This document shows, in pieces, positions 6,008-11,379 of a stretch of 11,379 bases of DNA (within the stretch, counting starts at the first letter, position 1; every line of letters begins with the position of its first letter). The notes under the pieces were generated by a model. That model had not been told where the DNA came from and ran no database searches. It worked only from the letters and a program-made list of their open reading frames with translations. The position numbers and the translations under genes are program-made. This stretch comes from DATLFA01 sp039934635 (GTDB taxonomy: Bacteria > Actinomycetota > Acidimicrobiia > Acidimicrobiales > WLNW01): NCBI GenBank assembly GCA_039934635.1, contig JBDTLT010000186.1, forward strand, positions 1 to 11,379, written 5' to 3'.

Positions 6008-6945
6008 GGAGTGATCTCCGGCGCGACCTGTGCCAGGAAGTCACGGGTGCGGCGCATCGATTCGGCGCGGTCCGCGCCCACGGGGAACGGTGCCGCGACG
6101 AAATCGGTGACCCCGACCGCGGCGAGGCGGCGCAACCGTCGTTCGATGGCCGCCTCGTCGCCCACGACGACGAGCTCGGCCGGGCCGCCGCCTTCGGAGC
6201 CGCGAGCCAAGATGCGCTGGTACGTCGGGATCTGTGTGTACGCGGCAAAGGTCCGCGCCGCCTGCTCGCGTCCTTCGGCTTCGTCGCACAGTGCAACGGG
6301 GAAGGGCGCGACGATGCGCGGAGCCGGCCGGCCGGCCGCGGCCGCCGCGGCCGTGATGCGGGGCACGACGTGATTTTCGATGGCGTGCTCGTCGGCAAAC
6401 CAAAGGATCGTGCCGTCGGCGAGCTCACCGGCGAGCTCGAGCATGAGCGGCGCGAGCGCCGCGATCAACAACACCGGCTCACGCTGGCCCGGCACCGCGA
6501 ACATCGACGAGAAGTCGAAGAACTCGCCGTGGCCTTCGAGTTGCCCGGTCCCCGCGAACGCGGCCCGCAACACCTGGACGTACTCCCGGGTATGGAGCGC
6601 CGGCCGGTCGTAGCGCAGGCCGTGCATGTTCTCGATGACCGAGGCGTGCGAGGGCCCGACACCCAGGGCCAAGCGGCCGCCGATCGCGGCATTGACCGAC
6701 AGCGCGCTGCGCGCCATCGACATCGGGTGGACCGGATAGGTGGGCGTCACGGCGCTGCCCAATTCGATGCGGCTCGTGACCTGGCCGGCAACGGTCAAGG
6801 CCACCAGAGCGTCGAGACCCCAGGGCAGGTGGGGAACCCAGGCGGTGGTGAAACCCGAGGATTCGGCCCAGAGTGCGACGTCGCGCAGTTCGCTGACGTC
6901 GGTTCGGGCACCACCCGTGTCCGAGATGAACGTGCCGATGCGCAT
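6004..6945 (-). CDS. LLM-class F420-dependent oxidoreductase (MSMEG_4879-like group)
   Basis: This 313-aa TIM-barrel enzyme of the bacterial luciferase-like family most likely uses reduced or oxidised coenzyme F420 for hydride transfer to or from an unknown substrate. The N-terminus MRIGTFISDTGG is the first barrel strand. WVPHLPWGLDALVAL is at about 38-52, SRIELGSAVTPTYPVHPMSMA at about 60-80 and GGRLALGVGPSHASVIE nearby form the cofactor pocket signature of this group. The C-terminal part ends with GVTDFVAAPFPVG and a final helix. The start is the ATG at 6945, 10 nt after the nucleosidase stop. No Shine-Dalgarno is present. The upstream in-frame ATG at 7011 would overlap the nucleosidase gene and adds unrelated sequence. 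Its TGA overlaps the TTG of the thioesterase. The group assignment is by remembered motif similarity and less certain than the LLM family. Confidence 0.88.
   Translation of the reverse strand: MRIGTFISDTGGARTDVSELRDVALWAESSGFTTAWVPHLPWGLDALVALTVAGQVTSRIELGSAVTPTYPVHPMSMARSALSVNAAIGGRLALGVGPSHASVIENMHGLRYDRPALHTREYVQVLRAAFAGTGQLEGHGEFFDFSSMFAVPGQREPVLLIAALAPLMLELAGELADGTILWFADEHAIENHVVPRITAAAAAAGRPAPRIVAPFPVALCDEAEGREQAARTFAAYTQIPTYQRILARGSEGGGPAELVVVGDEAAIERRLRRLAAVGVTDFVAAPFPVGADRAESMRRTRDFLAQVAPEITP
6016..6020 (-). promoter_or_regulatory. Ribosome binding site CGGAG deciding a TTG start
   Basis: CGGAG on the minus strand lies 8 nt before the TTG at 6007, inside the last codons of the LLM gene. 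Together with the TTGA stop/start overlap it supports TTG as the start codon of the thioesterase. Confidence 0.6.
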
Positions 6946-6955
6946 GAGCGGGAGA

Positions 6956-7714
6956 TTAACGGTCGTGGGCCAGGTCGGCGATCGTGCGGTCCTCGCAGAA
7001 CTCGAGCACATCGATCAGCGTGTCGCGCAGGCGCTGCGACGCCCGCGCGAAGTTGGCCGCAAACTGATCCGCGGTGGAGGTCGAATGGTCGACCAGATCC
7101 GTGATCGATTTGATGGCGAGCATCGGCACGCCGAGCAACTCGGCCACCCATGCGATCGACGCGGCTTCCATGTCCTTGACCACCGCGCCGCTGGCGATGA
7201 TGGCGCGGCTGTCGTCGAGCGACTCGTCGAGCGAGTTGCCGGTCGAGACGATCCCCTGTTTGAGCCGGAGGGTTTGCGCCAGATGACTGGCGTCGACCGA
7301 CGGATACGATCCGATGCCGTACTGCTCGAAGCCGGGCAACGTGATGCGCCGATCGTGGAACACGAAACGGTCACGGCTCACGAACACATCGCCCACCTGT
7401 GTTCCATGACGCGCCCAGCCGCCCGCAGTACCCGCGCTGATCACGAGGTCGGGCCGGCGATGGAACATCGTCACGTACGCATTGAGCGCAGCGGGTTGGG
7501 TGCCGATCTCGTCGACACCGCGACGGCGATCAGGGCCATTCACCGCGACGACCACGTTGAGACCGCCGACGCGCGCGTCGTGCCATTGGATCGGCAGCGG
7601 GCCGGCCTCTTCGGGCAACTCCCGCTCCGTAGCGCGGATGTGTTCGAGCAGCGGGCGCGCCTCGGCGCGCATGGCCATGATGACCGCTACGGTTCGGATC
7701 GGCCGGCTCTGCAT
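6956..7714 (-). CDS. MTA/SAH nucleosidase family (purine nucleoside N-ribosyl hydrolase)
   Basis: This 252-aa enzyme of the PNP/UDP phosphorylase fold probably cleaves the glycosidic bond of 5'-methylthioadenosine or S-adenosylhomocysteine (or a related nucleoside) to release adenine. Visible catalytic elements are the AMRAE motif with E18 (matching the N-terminal catalytic Glu of E. coli MtnN), the glycine loop SAGTAGG (93-99), VVKDMEAASIAWV (178-190) with M182-E183 binding ribose, and the base-protonating D206 in ITDLVDH. The E183-D206 spacing of 23 equals that of E174-D197 in E. coli. STGNSLDES recalls the plant-type subgroup. The ATG at 7714 is used. Its upstream TATCCG lies 5 nt before the ATG, which would make it leaderless. 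It is the first gene of a five-gene minus-strand unit. Futalosine hydrolase or an aminofutalosine enzyme is an alternative within the same family. Confidence 0.85.
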   Translation of the reverse strand: MQSRPIRTVAVIMAMRAEARPLLEHIRATERELPEEAGPLPIQWHDARVGGLNVVVAVNGPDRRRGVDEIGTQPAALNAYVTMFHRRPDLVISAGTAGGWARHGTQVGDVFVSRDRFVFHDRRITLPGFEQYGIGSYPSVDASHLAQTLRLKQGIVSTGNSLDESLDDSRAIIASGAVVKDMEAASIAWVAELLGVPMLAIKSITDLVDHSTSTADQFAANFARASQRLRDTLIDVLEFCEDRTIADLAHDR

Positions 7715-7770
7715 CGGGGCGGATACTTGCAGCCGCCACCACCGTCATGCCCTACGGGAGACCCGACTCT
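7715..7770. promoter_or_regulatory. Divergent intergenic region between nucleosidase and epoxide hydrolase
   Basis: The 56-bp gap must hold promoters for both directions. On the plus strand GATACT (7722-7727) is a passable -10 box giving +1 near 7734 and a leader that contains GGGAG (7756-7760), 10 nt before the ATG at 7771. On the minus strand TATCCG (7725-7720) sits just upstream of the ATG at 7714. The arms GGCGG (7718-7722) and CCGCC (7733-7737) form a weak 5-bp inverted repeat around these boxes. No clear -35 is seen. Confidence 0.35.
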
Positions 7771-8742
7771 ATGACAGAGATCACACATCGCTTCCTCGAG
7801 ACCAACGGGTTGCGCATGCACGTCGCCGAGGCCGGAGCCCCCGATGCGCCGGCCGTCGTGTTGTGTCACGGCTTTCCCGAGAGCTGGTACTCGTGGCGCC
7901 ACCAGCTCGTGGCCCTGGGGGCCGCAGGCTTTCACGCAATAGCCCCTGACCAGCGGGGATACGGCCAAACCGATGCACCACCCGACGTGCGCGACTACAC
8001 GCAGCTCCATCTCGTCGGCGATCTCGTGGGGATGCTCGACGCGTTGGGCCACGAGAAGGCAGCCATCGTCGGCCATGACTGGGGCGGCCCGGTGGCGTGG
8101 AGTGCCGCCTTGATGCGGCCCGACCGCTTTCACGCCGTCGTCGGCATGAGCGTCTCGTGGAGCGGGCACCGCGGCACGACGCGACCGACCGATTCGATGC
8201 GGGCGGCCATGCAGGGGGCGTTCCTCTACATCTTGCATTTCCAAGAAGAAGGCGTCGCCGAAGCCACCATGGACAAGGACATCCGCGGCACGATGCGGCG
8301 CACGCTCTACTCGCTGTCGGGCGACATCCCGCGCGACCAATTCCGGTTCTTCAACCCGAACGCTCAGACGTTGGACGATTGCCTGCGCGAGCCCGAGGTG
8401 TTGCCGGACTGGTTGAGCGAGCATGATCTCGACGTGTTCGTGAGTGAGTTCGAGCGCAAGGGCACGTTCCGCCACGGCATCAATTGGTATCGCTGCATCG
8501 ATCTCAATTGGGAGCTCACCGCGCCGTTCGCGGGGCTGCCGATTCGTCAGCCCGCGCTGTTCATCGGCGCGGAACACGACGTGATCCTCGGCCAAACCCG
8601 CGAAGGCGTCGCCGCCACGAAACAGATGGTGCCCAACTTGCGCGAGCCGATCTGGATCCCCGATTGCGGGCATTGGCTCCAACAAGAAGAGCCCGAACAG
8701 GTCAACGCCGCGCTGATCGAATTCCTGGAGGACGTGTGCTGA
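7771..8742 (+). CDS. Epoxide hydrolase, alpha/beta-hydrolase fold (EphA/EphB-like)
   Basis: This 323-aa soluble enzyme converts an epoxide to a vicinal diol through a covalent aspartyl ester. All expected residues are visible by comparison with human soluble epoxide hydrolase: oxyanion motif HGFP (33-36), nucleophile D103 in GHDWGG, lid tyrosines Y153 (FLYILHFQ) and Y240 (INWYR), acid D270 (GAEHD) and base H301 (CGHW). The FQEEGVAEA segment after the first lid tyrosine is characteristic. The overall size and the DQRGYG motif match mycobacterial EphB-type enzymes. The ATG at 7771 has GGGAG 10 nt upstream; the ATG at 7747 would add eight residues. The gene overlaps the next one by 7 nt, so the two products are made together. 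The substrate is unknown, but it need not be CoA-bound. Confidence 0.93.
   Translation: MTEITHRFLETNGLRMHVAEAGAPDAPAVVLCHGFPESWYSWRHQLVALGAAGFHAIAPDQRGYGQTDAPPDVRDYTQLHLVGDLVGMLDALGHEKAAIVGHDWGGPVAWSAALMRPDRFHAVVGMSVSWSGHRGTTRPTDSMRAAMQGAFLYILHFQEEGVAEATMDKDIRGTMRRTLYSLSGDIPRDQFRFFNPNAQTLDDCLREPEVLPDWLSEHDLDVFVSEFERKGTFRHGINWYRCIDLNWELTAPFAGLPIRQPALFIGAEHDVILGQTREGVAATKQMVPNLREPIWIPDCGHWLQQEEPEQVNAALIEFLEDVC
8727..8731 (+). promoter_or_regulatory. Ribosome binding site GGAGG for the Ltp2-like gene
   Basis: GGAGG lies within the last codons of the epoxide hydrolase gene, 4 nt before the in-frame GTG at 8736. It supports that start and translational coupling of the two genes. The CTG at 8739 and TTG at 8754 are weaker alternatives. 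Confidence 0.6.
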
Positions 8743-9893
8743 AGACCTCGCTCTTGAAGGATGCATCCGCGATCGCAGGCATCGCCGAGACCCCATTCGC
8801 CAAACGACTCGACGGCAGTGAACGGACGCTGGCCGCCGATGTCATCATTCGCGCCTGCGCCGACGCCGGGATCGATCCGTCCGAGATCGACGGTATGGCG
8901 TGCTACACGATGGAGTCGAGCGACGAGACCGACATCGCGAAGACCGTCGGCACCGGCGATCTCACGTTCTTCGCCCAGGTCAACTACGGCGGCGGTGCCG
9001 GCCCGGGGTGCGTGGGCCTGCTGGCGATGGCGATCGCCACCGGTCAGTGCAACGTCGGCGTCGCGTGGCGTTCGCGCAAACGAGGCTCCGGGCAGCGGCC
9101 GTGGGCCAACACCGCGAACCCGATGGCCACCCCGTCGATGTGGTCGCGACCGTGGGGTCTGTTGCGGCCCGCGGATGAGATCGCGATGTTGTGGCGCCGG
9201 TACATGCACGAATACGGCGGCACGCGCGATCACCTCGCAAACGTGGCCTTGACCGTGCGCAAGATGGCCAACAACAACCCGAACGCCATCATGCACAACC
9301 GCACCATGACCCGCGACGACTACATGGAGGCGCGTTGGATCAGCGAACCGTTGTGCCTCTATGACAACTGCCTCGAAACCGACGGTGCACTGGCGTGTGT
9401 GTTGGTGTCCGCCGACCGGGCGAAGGATCTCGCACAAAAGCCGGTCTACGTGCACGCAGCCGCGCAAGGCCTCGGTTCCCAGGGGCAGGCCATGATCAAC
9501 TACTGGAACGATGACCCGCTGGCCGGCGCGTCATGGACCGCGGCACGTCGACTGTTCGCCAACAGCGACTTCGCGCCCGGCGACCTCGACGTCGCACAGA
9601 TCTACGACGCGTTCACTCCACTGATCCCGCTGTCGCTCGAGGGCTACGGGTTTTGTGGGCGCGGCGAAGGAGGTGCGTTCACCGACGACGGCAACATCGA
9701 TCTCGGCGGACGCCTTCCGATCAATACTTCCGGTGGCGGGTTGAGCGAGGCCTACGTGCACGGCTTCAATCTCATCAACGAAGGGGTGCGCCAGTTGCGG
9801 GGCACTTCGTACAACCAGGTCGACGGCTGTCGATCTGCGTTGGTCACCGCAGGCGAATGCGTGCCCACGAGCGCGCTGATCCTGCGCAACTAA
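8736..9893 (+). CDS. Thiolase-fold lipid-transfer protein, Ltp2-like (probable acyl-CoA retro-aldolase)
   Basis: This 385-aa thiolase-superfamily protein is of the SCP-x/Ltp2 branch. The N-terminus DASAIAGIAETPFAKRL is typical. The segment that holds the nucleophilic cysteine in true thiolases reads NYGGGAGPGCVG (83-94), with small residues at the cysteine position. This argues against thiolytic cleavage and for the Ltp2 type of retro-aldol reaction, known in steroid and bile-acid side-chain removal. Conserved tyrosines lie in QIYDAFTPLIP (Y290) and LSEAYVHG (Y340, H342). The thiolase-like GG motif is NTSGGGLSEAY (330-340). The GTG start at 8736 overlaps the epoxide hydrolase stop. A DUF35 gene follows 31 nt later, the partner expected for Ltp2-type aldolases. 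Function as aldolase is by family analogy; a CoA-ligand-binding non-enzymatic role is possible. Confidence 0.87.
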   Translation: MLKTSLLKDASAIAGIAETPFAKRLDGSERTLAADVIIRACADAGIDPSEIDGMACYTMESSDETDIAKTVGTGDLTFFAQVNYGGGAGPGCVGLLAMAIATGQCNVGVAWRSRKRGSGQRPWANTANPMATPSMWSRPWGLLRPADEIAMLWRRYMHEYGGTRDHLANVALTVRKMANNNPNAIMHNRTMTRDDYMEARWISEPLCLYDNCLETDGALACVLVSADRAKDLAQKPVYVHAAAQGLGSQGQAMINYWNDDPLAGASWTAARRLFANSDFAPGDLDVAQIYDAFTPLIPLSLEGYGFCGRGEGGAFTDDGNIDLGGRLPINTSGGGLSEAYVHGFNLINEGVRQLRGTSYNQVDGCRSALVTAGECVPTSALILRN

Positions 9894-9924
9894 CGGCAGA
9901 GCAACGAAACGACGGGCACCGACG

Positions 9925-10356
9925 ATGACGAACCCCTTTCTCATCCCTCAGATCGAAGACATCGCGCAGCCGTTTTGGGACGCCTGCCGCGGCGGCGAAC
10001 TGCGGCTACAACGCTGCGTCGACACCCAGCGGTTGATGTTCCCGCCGCGGCCGCGGTCGCCGTGGGGCGCGCGCCAAGTGCCCGAATGGGTCTCGGTCTC
10101 TGGACGCGGCACCATCTGGAGCTTCGTCGTGCCGCATCCCCCATTGCTCGAACCGTTCTCGAGCGCCGCTCCCTACAACGTGATCGTCGTGGCGCTCGAC
10201 GAAGACCCGACCATTCGCATCATCGGCAACCTTGTCGACGACGCCGGCTCGATCAACGCCATCGACCCCGCGACGATCGTCATCGGCGAACCGGTGCGCG
10301 TCGTATTCGATCCGATCAGCGAGGACATCTCGCTGCCGCGCTGGGTCCGCGCGTAA
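9925..10356 (+). CDS. DUF35 OB-fold acyl-CoA-associated protein with degenerate zinc ribbon
   Basis: This 143-aa protein is of the DUF35 family, which pairs with thiolase-fold proteins and contacts the acyl-CoA. Residues 12-24 (DIAQPFWDACRGG) form the N-terminal helix. Residues 29-48 correspond to the rubredoxin-like zinc ribbon. Residues 54-130 (starting EWVSVSGRGTIWSFVV) form the OB-fold, ending GEPVRVVFDPI. The usual C-x2-C...C-x2-C ligands are reduced to one: C31 stays, while T34, S45 and G48 occupy the other positions, although the FPPR core is kept. It therefore probably does not bind zinc. The ATG at 9925 has only a weak ribosome site. It sits immediately downstream of the Ltp2-like gene, so a heteromeric complex is the natural inference. 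Confidence 0.88.
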   Translation: MTNPFLIPQIEDIAQPFWDACRGGELRLQRCVDTQRLMFPPRPRSPWGARQVPEWVSVSGRGTIWSFVVPHPPLLEPFSSAAPYNVIVVALDEDPTIRIIGNLVDDAGSINAIDPATIVIGEPVRVVFDPISEDISLPRWVRA

Positions 10357-10366
10357 TCCTCCGACC

Positions 10367-10372
10367 TAACAT
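10367..10372 (+). promoter_or_regulatory. -10 box TAACAT giving a near-leaderless start for the second LLM gene
   Basis: TAACAT fits TANNNT and ends 7 nt before the ATG at 10380, so +1 would be at 10379 or 10380. The 23-nt gap before the ATG contains no Shine-Dalgarno, in keeping with a leaderless mRNA. No -35 match is seen. The gene could also be read from the upstream operon. Confidence 0.4.
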
Positions 10373-10379
10373 CGTCGCC

Positions 10380-11324
10380 ATGTCGATCTTCCCCGCAGGC
10401 AAGTTGGTCTGGGGCTTGCAGCTCCCGATCCAATCGTTGACCGAGTCGAAGCGTGAGCCGTGGGAGCTCGAGGGCACTGTGGACGACATGATCTGCGTCG
10501 CGCAAGCAGTCGAAGCCGGCGGTGGCCGCTTTGTCGGCGTGTGCGACCACATCGCCATCCCCGACAACGACTACACCCGGCACATGTCGGCGCAATGGTT
10601 CGATCCCATCTCGACCTTGGCCTTCATCGCGGCGAAGACGACGACGGTGCGATTGCTGTCGACCGTCTACATCGCGCCCTACCGCCATCCGTTGCTGTCG
10701 GCCAAGCAGTTCATGACCCTCGATCGCCTCTCGGGCGGACGCACCATCATCGGTGTCGGCGCCGGCCACATCGAAGCCGAGTTCGAAGCGCTCGGTATCG
10801 ACTTCGCCGCCCGCGGTGAGCAACTCAACGAATGCATCGACGCCATGCGCGACGCGTTCGCCAACGAGCACACGAAGTTCACCGGCAAGTACTTCGACTA
10901 CGAAAACGTTCAGCTGGCGCCGCGCCCCGTCCAGGCATCGATGCCGATCTGGATCGGCGGCAGCAGCAAGCCGGCGCTGCGGCGCGTCGCCGAGCGTGGC
11001 GACGGCTGGATCCCGCAAGGCACCCCCCGGGCGCAGATGCAAGAAGCGGTCGATTACATCCGGGCGCACCGCGACAAGGTGCGGCCCGAGGCCTCCATCG
11101 ATTTCGGCTGGCTGCCCGAGTGGATCTACGTCGGCGAGCCGTTCTTCGAGCCCACCGCGCGCCACATCACCGGCGCGCCCGGCAAGATCGCCGAATCGTT
11201 GCGCTACGCCAACGCTCTCGGGTGCACCGCGTTGCACTTGAGCTTTCGGGCTCGGTCCGCGCAGGAGTACTGCGACCAGATCGCCGCCTTCGCGCGCGAC
11301 GTCTGGCCGTCGGTCATCGCCTAG
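10380..11324 (+). CDS. LLM-class F420-dependent oxidoreductase (Rv2161c-like group)
   Basis: This 314-aa luciferase-like TIM-barrel enzyme probably uses coenzyme F420 for oxidation or reduction of an unknown substrate. Motifs in order are VWGLQLPIQ (first strand), FVGVCDHIAIPD (about 46-57), PISTLAFIAAKT with VRLLSTVYIAPYRHP (about 72-100), and LDRLSGGRTIIGVGAGH (about 112-128), the conserved phosphate-side loop. EFEALGIDFAARGEQLNE, FTGKYFDYENVQLAPRP and PIWIGGSS (about 193-200) follow, the standard LLM order. It resembles the TIGR03619-type group. The ATG at 10380 is the only sensible start and is 23 nt after the DUF35 stop. It is only distantly similar to the other LLM protein in this window. 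Its stop shares CTAG with the converging gene. A role in the same pathway as the Ltp2-like protein is inferred from position only. Confidence 0.9.
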   Translation: MSIFPAGKLVWGLQLPIQSLTESKREPWELEGTVDDMICVAQAVEAGGGRFVGVCDHIAIPDNDYTRHMSAQWFDPISTLAFIAAKTTTVRLLSTVYIAPYRHPLLSAKQFMTLDRLSGGRTIIGVGAGHIEAEFEALGIDFAARGEQLNECIDAMRDAFANEHTKFTGKYFDYENVQLAPRPVQASMPIWIGGSSKPALRRVAERGDGWIPQGTPRAQMQEAVDYIRAHRDKVRPEASIDFGWLPEWIYVGEPFFEPTARHITGAPGKIAESLRYANALGCTALHLSFRARSAQEYCDQIAAFARDVWPSVIA

Positions 11325-11379
11325 AGACCGTCCATCGGATACGGGAACTTCACGCCGACACCGCCGTCGACGATCAGCG
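11321..11379 (-). CDS. Probable short-chain dehydrogenase/reductase, C-terminal fragment
   Basis: Only the last 18 codons are in the window: LIVDGGVGVKFPYPMDGL followed by TAG. The VDGG motif near the C-terminus is typical of classical SDR enzymes, where it ends the last beta strand of the NAD(P)-binding fold. The gene runs into the window from the right and converges on the LLM gene. The two stop codons share the palindrome CTAG, so the genes overlap by 4 nt and no separate terminator fits between them. With so little sequence, the family call rests on this one motif. Confidence 0.6.
   Translation of the reverse strand, partial: LIVDGGVGVKFPYPMDGL

Noticed and set aside
7687..8796. A 369-codon minus-strand frame opposite the epoxide hydrolase
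   Set aside because: The opposite strand has a complete catalytic set of a known enzyme; this frame has no family resemblance.
8547..9467. A 306-codon minus-strand frame opposite the Ltp2-like gene
   Set aside because: Antisense shadow without motifs; it also conflicts with the well-supported plus-strand coding sequence.
8736..9893. Annotation as an ordinary acetyl-CoA acetyltransferase
   Set aside because: The nucleophilic cysteine motif is absent and the DUF35 neighbour favours an Ltp2-type role.
10173..11237. A 354-codon minus-strand frame opposite the DUF35 and second LLM genes
   Set aside because: Antisense shadow; the LLM motifs on the plus strand are unambiguous.
1..11379. tRNA, rRNA, CRISPR arrays, insertion sequences, attachment sites and long direct repeats
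   Set aside because: No repeated spacer pattern, transposase motif, tRNA-like cloverleaf or long repeat was seen. Nearly every base lies in a recognised gene or a gap of less than 60 bp.

Overview
The window is high-GC DNA packed with short-gap, often overlapping genes and contains no RNA genes, mobile elements or CRISPR arrays. Two different F420-type luciferase-like monooxygenases, paired FadE-type acyl-CoA dehydrogenases, a standalone DUF35 protein beside a thiolase-fold protein, and apparent leaderless and TTG/GTG starts all point to an actinobacterium. My guess is an uncultured Acidimicrobiia-like lineage (Ilumatobacter type), but this is inference and no marker gene is present.

Layout. 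(1) 1-3666, minus strand: a PAQR/hemolysin-III membrane protein, two acyl-CoA dehydrogenase subunits and a SAM-dependent methyltransferase (cut by the window edge). The first three are joined by 1-nt stop/start overlaps and the methyltransferase follows 15 nt later. (2) 3667-3693: a 27-bp divergent intergenic region built around a perfect 15-bp palindrome that appears to hold back-to-back -10 boxes. (3) 3694-4485, plus: a 263-aa protein I cannot name, with a two-module ferredoxin-like pattern. (4) 4495-7714, minus: five genes in order of transcription: MTA/SAH-type nucleosidase, F420-dependent LLM oxidoreductase, PaaI-like thioesterase (TTG start overlapping the LLM stop), small antibiotic-biosynthesis-monooxygenase-like protein, and low-molecular-weight phosphotyrosine-phosphatase-like protein (TTG start). 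(5) 7771-11324, plus: an epoxide hydrolase with a complete catalytic set, an Ltp2-like thiolase-fold protein lacking the thiolase nucleophilic cysteine, a DUF35 OB-fold protein with a decayed zinc ribbon, and a second F420-type LLM oxidoreductase. (6) 11321-11379, minus: the last 18 codons of a probable short-chain dehydrogenase, sharing a CTAG with the converging LLM gene.

How it may work together. The two FadE genes resemble the obligate alpha2-beta2 acyl-CoA dehydrogenases of actinobacterial steroid side-chain degradation. The Ltp2-like/DUF35 pair resembles the retro-aldolase complex that ends such side-chain cycles. The thioesterase, epoxide hydrolase, F420 enzymes and SDR fit the same theme: catabolism of a bulky, oxygenated acyl-CoA such as a steroid, terpenoid or hydrocarbon acid. 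The substrate is not determinable from sequence. The most noteworthy points are the epoxide hydrolase translationally joined to an Ltp2-DUF35 pair, the symmetric divergent promoter, the PAQR gene coupled to the dehydrogenase pair, and the unnamed 263-aa protein.
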